Of a stretch of DNA of 50,903 bases, positions 37,562 through 45,158 are shown piece after piece. This stretch comes from Microvirga massiliensis. Lineage in GTDB: Bacteria; Pseudomonadota; Alphaproteobacteria; Rhizobiales; Beijerinckiaceae. Position numbers and translations under genes: made by a program. The stretch is taken from assembly GCF_001006805.1 (NCBI RefSeq), contig NZ_LN811355.1, positions 258,590-309,492 of the forward strand, written 5' to 3'. The notes under the pieces were generated by a model. That model ran no database searches, had not been told where the DNA came from, and worked only from the letters and a program-made list of their open reading frames with translations. Within the stretch, counting starts at the first letter, position 1; each line of letters begins with the position of its first letter.

Positions 37562-38527
37562 TCAGACGCCGAGCATCAGGCGGAGGTTCTGAACGGCAGC
37601 CCCTGACGCACCCTTTCCGAGATTGTCGAGCCGCGCCACGAGGAGGGCATGCGGCAGGTTGGGGTGTCCGAAGACCCGCAACTCCAGAAAATCGGTGTCG
37701 TTCAGGGCCTCGGGCTCGATCCGCTGTGTGGTCTTGCCGTCTTCCACGGTCGGCACGACACGCACGAGTTCGCTGTCTGCGTAGTGATCCACGAAACAGG
37801 CGGACAGGTCCGAAGCCCTTGGTGATCCCGGCAAGGTATCGAGGTGCAGGGGCACGCTGACGAGCATGCCTTGCCGGAAATTGCCCACGGACGGGACGAA
37901 GATCGGCCTGCGCGTCAGCCCTGCGTATTTCTGGAGTTCGGGCACATGCTTGTGCTCGAAACCAAGCCCGTAGAGTTCGAAGGCCGGGGCACGACCAGCC
38001 TCATAGGCCTCGATCATGGACCGGCCTCCGCCCGAATAGCCGCTCACCGCGTTCACAGAGACCGGATGATCGGCAGGAACAAGGCCGGCCCCGACCAGCG
38101 GCCGCAGAAGCGCGATCGCACCCGTGGGGTAGCACCCTGGATTGGACACGCGGTTCGCCCGCACGATGGCTTGGCGTTGGCCGGGCGCAAGCTCAGGAAA
38201 TCCATAGACCCAACCCGGCGCTACGCGATGCGCCGTGCTCGCATCGAGGATCCGCGGTCCGTTTTCCCCCATCTCTTCGACGAGAGCGACCGTCTCGCGT
38301 GCCGCCTCGTCGTGCAGGCAGAGGATGACGAGGTCAACCTCGGCCAGGATCTCCCGCTTCGCCGCCGGATCCTTTCGCCGCTCGGGGGCGATGCTCTTCA
38401 CCTCGATGCCGGAGAGGCGGTCGAGTCTTTCCCGGATGCCGAGCCCGGTCGTTCCTGCCTCACCGTCGATGAAGACGCGTCCCGTCCGGGATCCACTCCT
38501 TACATCCGCTGCCGTCTGGGTTGTCAT
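37562..38527 (-). CDS. argC: N-acetyl-gamma-glutamyl-phosphate reductase
   Basis: A 321-residue reductase, the third step of arginine synthesis, turning N-acetylglutamyl phosphate into the semialdehyde with NADPH. The N-terminal FIDGEAGTTGLGIRERL binds the cofactor. The catalytic cysteine is C132 in SNPGCYPTGAIALLRPL, and FEHKHVPELQKYAG holds the catalytic histidine. It is the shorter type 2 ArgC. A short arginine-rich ORF and an intrinsic terminator lie between rpsI and this gene, suggesting control by attenuation. Confidence 0.95.
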   Translation of the reverse strand: MTTQTAADVRSGSRTGRVFIDGEAGTTGLGIRERLDRLSGIEVKSIAPERRKDPAAKREILAEVDLVILCLHDEAARETVALVEEMGENGPRILDASTAHRVAPGWVYGFPELAPGQRQAIVRANRVSNPGCYPTGAIALLRPLVGAGLVPADHPVSVNAVSGYSGGGRSMIEAYEAGRAPAFELYGLGFEHKHVPELQKYAGLTRRPIFVPSVGNFRQGMLVSVPLHLDTLPGSPRASDLSACFVDHYADSELVRVVPTVEDGKTTQRIEPEALNDTDFLELRVFGHPNLPHALLVARLDNLGKGASGAAVQNLRLMLGV

Positions 38528-38584
38528 CGCTCTCGTCCCTCAATCTCGCGGGTCGGCACCCTGGGCGTGCAACCCGTCACATAG

Positions 38585-38610
38585 CAAAAAGCCGCGCTCG
38601 GGGCGCGGCT
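38585..38610 (-). terminator. Intrinsic terminator or attenuator upstream of argC
   Basis: On the minus strand AGCCGCGC, a 5-base loop and GCGCGGCT are followed by a run of T. It lies 57 bases before the argC ATG and 23 bases after the stop of the short arginine-rich ORF at 38634-38705. A second, separate terminator for rpsI lies further upstream, so this one is not needed to end the ribosomal transcript. Confidence 0.8.
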
Positions 38611-38633
38611 CGCGGGCTCACATCATTGCAGCA

Positions 38634-38705
38634 TCATCGCGATCGCGCCGGTCGGGCGAGTTTGCAACGTCGGAAGCTGATGTGGTTCGACAGCATGGCG
38701 GGCAT
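38634..38705 (-). CDS. Candidate arginine-rich leader peptide upstream of argC
   Basis: A 23-codon open frame, MPAMLSNHI followed by SFRRCKLARPARSR and stop. Five arginines lie in the last 12 residues, four of them encoded by CGA. GGAGAGG lies 8 bases before the ATG at 38705; a second in-frame ATG is at 38696. The next structure is the terminator at 38585-38610. GGCGCG within the last codons is complementary to CGCGCC in the first arm of that terminator, so an antiterminator is possible. TTGACA at 38731-38726 could be a -35, but its -10 would overlap the first ATG. Neither translation nor regulation is proven. Confidence 0.45.
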   Translation of the reverse strand: MPAMLSNHISFRRCKLARPARSR

Positions 38706-38774
38706 ATTGGCAACCTCTCCGAAACTGTCAACGATGCACCGGAGCATCTGGCTCCGACAGAGAGGTCCAAAAGG

Positions 38775-38803
38775 GAAAGGCGGCCGCAGGACGGCCGCCT
38801 TTC
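38775..38803 (-). terminator. Terminator of the rplM-rpsI operon
   Basis: Perfect 12-bp arms, GAAAGGCGGCCG (38775-38786) and CGGCCGCCTTTC (38792-38803), with a 5-base loop. On the minus strand the stem is followed by CCTTTTGG. It starts 24 bases after the rpsI stop. Confidence 0.85.
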
Positions 38804-38827
38804 GGTGCATTTGAGCGTGGCGCTTGA

Positions 38828-39304
38828 TCAGCGCTTCGAGAACTGGAAGCTCCGGCGAGCCTTCTTGCGGCCGTACTTCTTGCGCTCGACGACACGCGGG
38901 TCGCGGGTCAGGAAACCTTCCTTCTTGAGCGGGCCGCGAAGCTCCGGCTCATAATAGGTCAGCGCCTTGGCAAGGCCGTGGCGCACGGCGCCGGCCTGTC
39001 CGGAAAGGCCGCCGCCAGCCACCGTGACGGTGATGTCATACTGGCCGTCCCGGTTCACGAGCTTCAGCGGCTGCTGCAAGATCATGCGTAGAACCGGCCG
39101 TGCGAAGTAGGTGTCGACTGGGCGGTCATTCACCACGATCTGGCCCGACCCGGGCTTGATCCACACGCGCGCGACAGCATCCTTGCGCTTGCCGGTGGCA
39201 TATGCGCGGCCGTGGGCGTCCAGCTTCTGGACGTGCTTCGGGGCTTCGGGAGTCGTCGGCTGGGTCGTCTGTGCCAGATCGGCAAGGGACTGAAGGGTCG
39301 CCAT
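38828..39304 (-). CDS. rpsI: 30S ribosomal protein S9
   Basis: A 158-residue S9. The first 30 residues are an alphaproteobacterial-style extension; the conserved core runs AYATGKRKDAVARVWIKPGSG, VNDRPVDTYFARPVLRMI, VAGGGLSGQAGAVRHGLAKAL and the basic end DPRVVERKKYGRKKARRSFQFSKR, whose terminal SKR tail reaches the P-site tRNA. It starts 1 base after the rplM stop region, so the pair is translationally coupled. Confidence 0.98.
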   Translation of the reverse strand: MATLQSLADLAQTTQPTTPEAPKHVQKLDAHGRAYATGKRKDAVARVWIKPGSGQIVVNDRPVDTYFARPVLRMILQQPLKLVNRDGQYDITVTVAGGGLSGQAGAVRHGLAKALTYYEPELRGPLKKEGFLTRDPRVVERKKYGRKKARRSFQFSKR

Positions 39305-39305
39305 C

Positions 39306-39767
39306 TCAGATCCTCACGTTCTTGGAGTTGAGGGCGGCCACATCCAGCGTCTCGGGCTGCTGTGCCACATGCGGATGCTCGCTGCCCTTGTAGACGCGCA
39401 GGTTCCCCATGATCTGGCGGAACAGCGGGCCACGCGGCAGCATGCGCTCGACCGCCTTCTCGACGACGCGCTCAGGGAAGCGCCCCTCGAGAATGAACCT
39501 AGCGGTCCGCTCCTTGATCCCGCCCGGGTAGCCGGTGTGGTGGTAATAGACCTTCTGCTCGCGCTTGCGGCCGGTGAAGACCACCTTGTCGGCATTGATC
39601 ACGATAACATTATCGCCGCAATCGACGTGGGGCGTATAGGTCGGCTTGTGCTTGCCGCGCAGCCGCATTGCTACGATCGACGCGAGGCGGCCTACGACGA
39701 GACCCGTTGCATCGATCACGACCCACTTCTTCTCGACGTCGGCGGGCTTCAGCGAAAACGTCTTCAT
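39306..39767 (-). CDS. rplM: 50S ribosomal protein L13
   Basis: A 153-residue L13, one of the first proteins to bind 23S rRNA. Conserved parts are VVIDATGLVVGRLASIVAMRLRGKHKPTYTPHVDCGDNVIVINADKV, VYYHHTGYPGGIKE and MLPRGPLFRQIMGNLRVYKGSEHPH. The ATG at 39767 begins MKTFSLKPADVEKKW, the standard N terminus; the frame extends 9 codons further without support. It is the first gene of rplM-rpsI. Confidence 0.98.
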   Translation of the reverse strand: MKTFSLKPADVEKKWVVIDATGLVVGRLASIVAMRLRGKHKPTYTPHVDCGDNVIVINADKVVFTGRKREQKVYYHHTGYPGGIKERTARFILEGRFPERVVEKAVERMLPRGPLFRQIMGNLRVYKGSEHPHVAQQPETLDVAALNSKNVRI

Positions 39768-39820
39768 CGCTCGGTCCCGTTGGCTCCGGGACAACCGCCC
39801 GGCCTGCTTGAAACGACAAA

Positions 39821-39839
39821 CCGCCGCGAAACGCGGCGG
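39821..39839 (-). promoter_or_regulatory. Stable hairpin in the rplM leader
   Basis: CCGCCGCG, AAA, CGCGGCGG: an 8-bp all-GC stem, followed on the minus strand by TTTGTCGTTT. It could end the upstream thioesterase transcript or act as a leader element of rplM. In E. coli L13 regulates its own operon, so a regulatory role is possible. Confidence 0.5.
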
Positions 39840-39851
39840 CGAGATAGCCGC

Positions 39852-39880
39852 TTCCTAAGGGATGGCGCCCGTCGAGTCAA
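39852..39880 (-). promoter_or_regulatory. Candidate promoter of rplM-rpsI
   Basis: On the minus strand TTGACT (39880-39875), 17 bases, then TAGGAA (39857-39852). The -35 is good and the -10 only fair. Transcription would start near 39845, leaving a leader of about 78 nt that contains the hairpin at 39821-39839. Confidence 0.4.
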
Positions 39881-39943
39881 CTCGAAATAGCGAGTCCAAC
39901 CCGCCGGAACGCAAGCTCCGATACGCCTTTTTGGCAGCCGGTA

Positions 39944-40381
39944 TCAAGATACCGCATTGCTTGGGATCGAGTAGGTTCCAGTTGCGTGACAGACGAGATC
40001 GGACATGCCTTCGGATCGGATGCCAACTTCGGCGACTGCGAGCCGCCGGCCGAGCTTCAGGATGCGGCAATCCGCAATCAGAGCCCGTTTCCCGGGTTTG
40101 CGCAGGAAATTGAACGAGAGATTCGTAGTCACCGTGAGAGCGACGGGTCCGATCTGGGCGAGGATCGCGACGTAGATCGCGAGATCCGCCAACGCCATCA
40201 TGGATGGTCCCGACAATGTCCCGCCCGGGCGGATGTGGCGCTCGTGGTAATCCATCCTCAATTGCGCAGAGAGTGGCCCTACGCTCTCGATGTGGTAGGT
40301 ACGGCCACCATAGTGGAGTTGTGGGAACTCCTGCTCGAGGAACGCCTCGACGTCATCCCGTGTCATGACCGGCTGATGCAT
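39944..40381 (-). CDS. PaaI-type hotdog-fold thioesterase
   Basis: A 145-residue single hotdog domain. The core RHIRPGGTLSGPSMMALADLAIYVAIL is the helix-and-loop segment of the PaaI thioesterase family, with catalytic aspartate in ALADLA, followed by TNLSFNFLRKPGKRALIADCRILKLGRRLAVAEV. It would split acyl-CoA esters in the cytoplasm; the acyl group is unknown. The ATG at 40381 is chosen because GGGAGG lies 4 bases upstream. It is back to back with the enoyl-CoA hydratase homologue, and both handle CoA esters. Confidence 0.85.
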   Translation of the reverse strand: MHQPVMTRDDVEAFLEQEFPQLHYGGRTYHIESVGPLSAQLRMDYHERHIRPGGTLSGPSMMALADLAIYVAILAQIGPVALTVTTNLSFNFLRKPGKRALIADCRILKLGRRLAVAEVGIRSEGMSDLVCHATGTYSIPSNAVS

Positions 40382-40451
40382 GGCTCCTCCCGCGATCCTT
40401 GCAACACGAACTGTGCCCTTCGACAATGCACCCATGGATGAGGCTCAAGGT

Positions 40452-41264
40452 ATGAACATCGCATTGCGCCCAGATACCCAGCCGGTCCTCCGTCGCGACG
40501 ACGCCGGCATCGCCTATCTGATTTTGAATAGGCCCGAAGCTCGGAACGTACTCTCCGAGGCCACGATGCAGGCCCTGACGTCCGAGCTCGAGCGGATTGC
40601 GTCGGACTCATCCGCTCGCGTCGTGATCCTCTCGGCCGAGGGGCCGGCCTTCTGCGCCGGGCACGATCTCAAGGAAATGTCGGCCCATCGCAGTGAGCCG
40701 GATCGCGGGCGTGCCTACTTCTCGGATATTCTCGAACGCTGCTCGCGCCTCATGGAGGGGATCGTTCGGACGCCGCAGCCGGTCATTGCTGCCGTCGAGG
40801 GAGTCGCGACTGCGGCGGGATGCCAGCTCGTCGCGAGCTGCGACCTCGCCGTTGCCGGGGCCGGGGCACGGTTCTGCACGCCCGGCGTCCATATCGGTCT
40901 GTTCTGCTCCACGCCCATGGTGGCGCTGTCGCGCAATGTCTCCCGCAAGCACGCCATGGAGATGCTGCTGCTCGGCGAGATGATCGGCGCCGAGCAGGCG
41001 GCCGGAATGGGGCTCGTCAACCGTGTCGTCGCACCTGGGGAAGCGCTCGTTGAGGCGACCCGCATGGCCGGAATCATTGCCCAGAAATCCATGGTAGCGC
41101 TCAAGACCGGCAAGCGGGCCTTCTATGATCAGATCGAGCTCGATCTCACCTCGGCATACCGGCACGCCGCGGCGGTGATGGTCGAGAACATGCTGGCGCG
41201 GGATGCCGAAGAGGGCATCGGCGCATTTCTGGAGAAGCGCCGTCCCAACTGGGAGGATCGGTAG
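40452..41264 (+). CDS. Enoyl-CoA hydratase/isomerase homologue lacking both catalytic glutamates
   Basis: A 270-residue crotonase-fold protein. Fold motifs are clear: LILNRPEARNVLSEATM, AFCAGHDLKEM for CoA binding and the oxyanion hole, AAVEGVATAAGCQLVASCDLAVA, and a C-terminal FLEKRRPNWED. The two glutamates that activate water in true hydratases are replaced: the first position reads CQL instead of CEL, and the second reads TPGVHIG instead of QPEIxLG. It resembles the ECHDC3 group, so hydration activity is doubtful. The ATG at 40452 has GAGG 8 bases upstream; 40434 is an alternative. Confidence 0.85.
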   Translation: MNIALRPDTQPVLRRDDAGIAYLILNRPEARNVLSEATMQALTSELERIASDSSARVVILSAEGPAFCAGHDLKEMSAHRSEPDRGRAYFSDILERCSRLMEGIVRTPQPVIAAVEGVATAAGCQLVASCDLAVAGAGARFCTPGVHIGLFCSTPMVALSRNVSRKHAMEMLLLGEMIGAEQAAGMGLVNRVVAPGEALVEATRMAGIIAQKSMVALKTGKRAFYDQIELDLTSAYRHAAAVMVENMLARDAEEGIGAFLEKRRPNWEDR

Positions 41265-41401
41265 CCTCCGACGGCTGCCATCAGCGCCTCAGCTCCGAGG
41301 AACTCGCGCGGTTGCGGGCCCGAGCTTTATCCAAGGGATGGTGCAGTTTCCCGTCTCGCCGGCGCGTTGAACCGAGACCACGCGCCTCCTATGGTCCCCG
41401 C

Positions 41402-41929
41402 ATGAACCACGACACTTACTCGAACGACTACATCCGCGAGATCCTGCAGGGCGTGAAGACCGTTGCTCTGGTCGGCGCATCGAAAAACCCGGCGCGGCCG
41501 AGCTGGATCGTGACGAAATATCTCCTCGAACGCGGCTATGAGGTATTTCCGGTCAATCCGGGTCTGGCAGGGCAGGAACTGCTCGGACGACCCGTCTTCG
41601 CGCGCCTTACCGATATTCCGCAGCCGGTCGACATGGTCGAGATCTTCCGCAACTCGGAAGCTGCAGGCGCCATTACGGATGAGGCTTTACGGCTGAATCC
41701 ACCTCCGAAAGTCGTTTGGATGCAGTTGTCGGTCCGAAACGACGCCGCCGCAGCGCGGGCGGAAGCACAAGGTGTGCAGGTCGTGATGGACCGGTGCCCC
41801 AAGATAGAGTTCGGGCGCCTCTCCGGTGAGATTTCCTGGCAAGGGGTTAATTCGGGGATGCTCAGCTCGAAGAGGCCCGTTCTCGCGGGCCGCGGCTTCC
41901 AGAAACTGAGCCTGAGTCGGCCCCACTGA
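41402..41929 (+). CDS. CoA-binding domain protein (YccU-like)
   Basis: A 175-residue Rossmann-fold protein of the CoA-binding (CoA_binding_2) family. Visible motifs are VKTVALVGASKNPARPSWIVTKYLLERGYEVFPVNPG, DIPQPVDMVEIFRNSE, KVVWMQLSVRND and VVMDRCPKIEF. The exact role of these short proteins is not known. The ATG at 41402 begins MNHDTYSNDYIREIL, matching family length. It follows the crotonase homologue on the same strand and precedes the sulfhydrylase by 77 bases, an order I recall from other Hyphomicrobiales. Confidence 0.86.
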   Translation: MNHDTYSNDYIREILQGVKTVALVGASKNPARPSWIVTKYLLERGYEVFPVNPGLAGQELLGRPVFARLTDIPQPVDMVEIFRNSEAAGAITDEALRLNPPPKVVWMQLSVRNDAAAARAEAQGVQVVMDRCPKIEFGRLSGEISWQGVNSGMLSSKRPVLAGRGFQKLSLSRPH

Positions 41930-42006
41930 TTCCACCACCTTGACCGCACAGCAGTTCGTTCGATATTCAGAACGCGGGGACCGACATACCAACCAGGAGT
42001 ACTCCC

Positions 42007-43290
42007 GTGACAGACGGCAAGCCCGGCTTCAATACTCTCGCGATTCACGCCGGGGCTTCCCCGGACGCGGCTACAGGCGCACGCGCGACGCCCATCTACC
42101 AGACGACGTCGTTCGTCTTCGACGACGTCGATCATGCGGCATCGCTGTTCGGGCTCCAGGCATTCGGAAACATCTACACCCGGATCGGGAACCCGACCTG
42201 CGCCGTGCTCGAGGAGCGGATTGCGGCTCTCGAGGGCGGCACGGCCGCACTGGCCGTCGCATCCGGCCATGCCGCGCAGGTTGTGGTCTTCCACTCTCTG
42301 CTGCAGCCGGGCGATGAATTCGTCGCGTCGCGCAAGCTGTATGGCGGGTCGATCAACCAGTTTACCCACGCCTACAAGAATTTCGGCTGGCAAGTCGTGT
42401 GGGCCGACTCGGACGATCCCTCGAGCTTCGAGGCCGCCATTACTCCGAAGACGAAGGCGATCTTCGTCGAATCCATCGCAAATCCCGGCGGTGTCATCGT
42501 CGACCTCGAAGCAATCTCGGCGATTGCGAAGGAGCACCGCATCCCGCTCATCGTCGACAACACGATGGCGAGCCCGTATCTCATCCGCCCCTTCGAGCAC
42601 GGCGCCGACATCATCGTGCATTCGGCGACCAAGTTTTTGGGCGGCCACGGCAACTCGATCGGGGGCCTCATCGTCGATGGCGGCTCGTTCAACTGGGCCG
42701 GAGACGAACGCTACCCGATGCTGTCGAAGCCTCGCCCCGAATATGCCGGCATGGTCCTGAGCGAGACATTCGGGAACTTCGCGTTTGCAATTGCCTGCCG
42801 GGCGCTTGGCCTTCGGGATCTTGGCCCCGCCCTCTCGCCCTTCAATGCGTTCCTGATCCTGACCGGAATCGAGACGCTGCCCCTGCGCATGCAGCGCCAC
42901 TCCGACAATGCCCTCGCCATTGCGGAGCACCTCGCCTCTCACGACAAGGTCTCATGGGTGAGCTATCCGGGGCTGCGCGGCGACCGCTACCACGACCTCG
43001 CCCAGAAATACTGTCCACGCGGTGCGGGAGCGGTGTTCACCTTCGGGGTAAAGGGGGGCTACGACGCTGGTGTTCGGCTCGTGTCCAATCTCAAGCTGTT
43101 CTCGCATCTCGCGAATATCGGAGATACCCGCTCGCTCGTGATTCACCCGGCCTCGACCACGCACCGCCAGCTCAGCGACGAGCAGCGTGTTCTGGCCGGT
43201 GCCGGTCCGGAAGTCGTGCGCCTCTCGGTCGGGCTCGAAGATACCAAGGACCTGATCGAGGATCTGGATCAGGCTCTCGCCGCGGCCTGA
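42007..43290 (+). CDS. O-acetylhomoserine sulfhydrylase (Cys/Met metabolism PLP enzyme)
   Basis: A 427-residue PLP enzyme that makes homocysteine (or methionine) from O-acetylhomoserine and sulfide (or methanethiol). The N-terminal FNTLAIHAGASPDAATGARATPIYQTTSFVFDD, YTRIGNPTCAVLEERIAALEGG and the PLP lysine K209 in HSATKFLGGHGNSIGG are typical, as is the C-terminal NIGDTRSLVIHPASTTHRQLSDEQ. The length and the long insert around residues 225-260 fit MetY rather than MetB/MetZ. The start is GTG with AGGAG upstream. No SAM riboswitch was found in the short upstream gap. Confidence 0.92.
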   Translation: MTDGKPGFNTLAIHAGASPDAATGARATPIYQTTSFVFDDVDHAASLFGLQAFGNIYTRIGNPTCAVLEERIAALEGGTAALAVASGHAAQVVVFHSLLQPGDEFVASRKLYGGSINQFTHAYKNFGWQVVWADSDDPSSFEAAITPKTKAIFVESIANPGGVIVDLEAISAIAKEHRIPLIVDNTMASPYLIRPFEHGADIIVHSATKFLGGHGNSIGGLIVDGGSFNWAGDERYPMLSKPRPEYAGMVLSETFGNFAFAIACRALGLRDLGPALSPFNAFLILTGIETLPLRMQRHSDNALAIAEHLASHDKVSWVSYPGLRGDRYHDLAQKYCPRGAGAVFTFGVKGGYDAGVRLVSNLKLFSHLANIGDTRSLVIHPASTTHRQLSDEQRVLAGAGPEVVRLSVGLEDTKDLIEDLDQALAAA

Positions 43291-43304
43291 ATCTCACAAT
43301 GCGC

Positions 43305-43332
43305 GATACCCGTTCGCCAACGAACGGGTATC
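43305..43332. terminator. Bidirectional terminator between sulfhydrylase and ctaA
   Basis: Perfect 12-bp arms, GATACCCGTTCG (43305-43316) and CGAACGGGTATC (43321-43332), with the tetraloop CCAA. It sits in the 70-base gap between convergent stops. Confidence 0.78.
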
Positions 43333-43360
43333 AGCGAGATGCTTGATAATCTGTCTGCTC

Positions 43361-44488
43361 TCAGGCAGGGGCGCCGAGCGCCGGGCTGGTGTCCTCCCTG
43401 GCCTCGGGCTTGAGCTGGCGACGGCTCAGCCGCGCGTGAGCCACGGCCATGGCGAGAACCACCATGGCGCCGAGCTGATGGAGCAGCCCGGCCCAAAGCG
43501 GCACAGCGAGGAGCAGCGTCACGATGCCGAGGACCGATTGGGCCAGACAAAGCCCGGCAAGTGCCCACGCGCGCGTGGCTGCAGCACTTCCGGCCGCAAG
43601 CTGGCTTCCTCTCGCCGCGTGCCAAATGGCAGCAGCGACGAGGAGATAAGCGACTATCCGGTGATTGAACTGCACGAGCGTCACGTTATCGACGAAGTTC
43701 TCGATCCACGGAGTCACGGTAAACAGCGCTGAAAGCGGCGGGATCAGCTGGCCGTCCATCAGCGGCCAAGTGTTGTAGGTCAGCCCTGCATGCGAGCCCG
43801 CAACGAGTGCGCCGAGCGCAATCTGGAAAAGAGACAGGAGTGCCAGGAATCGGGCCCCTGCTCTCATCTTCTCCTCTCCGAGAGTTGGACGAGTATGAGA
43901 TTGGGTCAGCCCCGCGGCCATCCAGACGAGTGATGCGAGGATCAGGCTCGCCGTCACGAGGTGCAGCATCAGTTTCAGCGGCGCAACGGCGACCATGCCG
44001 GGCTCGAGCCCGGAGGCAACCATGATCCAGCCGATGGCGCCCTGCAGTCCGCCCAGAGCGCCAATGCCGAGAAGCGCGAGCGCTTGCTCCCGGCGGAGGA
44101 TGCCCTGCCACCAGAACCACACGAACGGTAGCAGAAAGACCAGACCGATAAGGCGTCCGAGCTGCCGGTGGCCCCACTCCCAGGCATAGATCACCTTGAA
44201 CTCGCCGAGCGTCATGCCCTTGTTGAGCAGCTCGTATTGCGGGATCTGGCGGTATTTCTCGAACTCGGCGAGCCACGCCTCGTGGCTCAAGGGCGGGATC
44301 GCCCCCGTGACAGGTCGCCACTCCGTAATCGAAAGGCCTGATCCCGTCAGGCGGGTCGCACCACCGACGGCTATCATGATGACGACGAGAACGGCCAGCG
44401 CGACGATCCAGAGCCGAAGCGCCGCAGTGCCCTGCATTGCGCGCGGACGGTCTTCTCGGGCTTGTGACAAAGTGGATGCGGCTGGCAT
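43361..44488 (-). CDS. ctaA: Heme A synthase (COX15/CtaA family)
   Basis: A 375-residue inner membrane protein that oxidises the methyl group of heme O to make heme A for aa3-type cytochrome oxidase. Eight membrane helices can be drawn. Conserved histidine sites are WEWGHRQLGRLIG, LMLHLVTASLIL, VQFNHRIVAYLL and LLHQLGAMVVLA, along with the first-helix signature VGGATRLTGSGLSITEWRPVTGAIPPL. This is the longer alphaproteobacterial/mitochondrial form. It is divergent from the DUF2842 gene. The start could also be 17 codons later. Confidence 0.95.
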   Translation of the reverse strand: MPAASTLSQAREDRPRAMQGTAALRLWIVALAVLVVIMIAVGGATRLTGSGLSITEWRPVTGAIPPLSHEAWLAEFEKYRQIPQYELLNKGMTLGEFKVIYAWEWGHRQLGRLIGLVFLLPFVWFWWQGILRREQALALLGIGALGGLQGAIGWIMVASGLEPGMVAVAPLKLMLHLVTASLILASLVWMAAGLTQSHTRPTLGEEKMRAGARFLALLSLFQIALGALVAGSHAGLTYNTWPLMDGQLIPPLSALFTVTPWIENFVDNVTLVQFNHRIVAYLLVAAAIWHAARGSQLAAGSAAATRAWALAGLCLAQSVLGIVTLLLAVPLWAGLLHQLGAMVVLAMAVAHARLSRRQLKPEAREDTSPALGAPA

Positions 44489-44605
44489 GTCGGACGGCGC
44501 CTGTTGGACTTGAAGCAGGGCTCGAGCCCGTCACATAGAGGCCCCCTGCAACAGGGGCAACGACCGGTGGTGCCGCACCCTGCCCCTGAATTCTGTGAGG
44601 ACCTC

Positions 44606-44815
44606 ATGCAAAAGCGCACACGCAAGCTCGTCGGGACGGTGCTGATCCTGCTGTTCGTGCTGATCTATGGTCCGGTCGCGATGGCGCTCGCGGAGAGTCG
44701 CATCCTGGCCGCACCGCAAGCGATTCAGGTACTTGCCTTCGTGGTGCTCGGTCTCGCCTGGGTCGTTCCGCTCCTGCCGCTCATCCGCTGGATGGAGCGG
44801 CCCGACCCGGAGTGA
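44606..44815 (+). CDS. DUF2842 small membrane protein
   Basis: A 69-residue protein with two membrane helices (LVGTVLILLFVLIYGPVAMALA and VLAFVVLGLAWVVPLLPLI) and the conserved end RWMERPD, matching the alphaproteobacterial DUF2842 family of unknown function. The ATG at 44606 is chosen because GAGG lies 5 bases upstream; the upstream extension does not look coding. Its place beside heme A synthase could suggest a respiratory role, but this is only context. Confidence 0.82.
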   Translation: MQKRTRKLVGTVLILLFVLIYGPVAMALAESRILAAPQAIQVLAFVVLGLAWVVPLLPLIRWMERPDPE

Positions 44816-44830
44816 TCCGACCTTCGCGCT

Positions 44831-45013
44831 CTATCCGCCGCCAATGCCCTCGGTGACCTTGCCGGAACCGCCGCAGTCCGGGCACGCAGCGCCTTCGACT
44901 TTTCCGGTGCCGCGGCAACGCGGGCAGACATTCTCACCGGTTCCGGGCGTGCCGGGCTTTGCTTCGTCGCCGGGATTGGTCGTCTGGTTCTTCGCGCCGG
45001 GATTCTGAGCCAT
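44831..45013 (-). CDS. 60-residue zinc-finger protein of the DnaJ cysteine-rich type
   Basis: A small protein, MAQNPGAKNQTTNPGDEAKPG followed by two CxxCxGxG units: CPRCRGTG and CPDCGGSG, ending in a glycine tail. The repeats are those of the DnaJ zinc-binding domain, so it probably holds one zinc ion, but no J domain is present. AGGAG lies about 9 bases before the ATG at 45013. Short proteins of this kind occur in Hyphomicrobiales with no known function. It lies downstream of the carboxylase gene on the same strand, 145 bases away. Confidence 0.75.
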   Translation of the reverse strand: MAQNPGAKNQTTNPGDEAKPGTPGTGENVCPRCRGTGKVEGAACPDCGGSGKVTEGIGGG

Positions 45014-45158
45014 TGCTGCTCTCCTGCTCCGGAGGCAACGCGGCCTGGCTGCCAGGGTTGCAGCGTGAGACTTCACCCGGGCGCGAATTCTGCGCTTGCC
45101 GCCGCGTCCCGCTCAAAGCGCTGTGCGTTGGCTGGCCTGAGCGTCGCTCCGGCCCGCG

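Noticed and set aside
41930..42006. SAM-II riboswitch before the sulfhydrylase gene
   Set aside because: The gap is only 77 bases and lacks the SAM-II pseudoknot sequences; a GTG start with AGGAG accounts for its 3' end.
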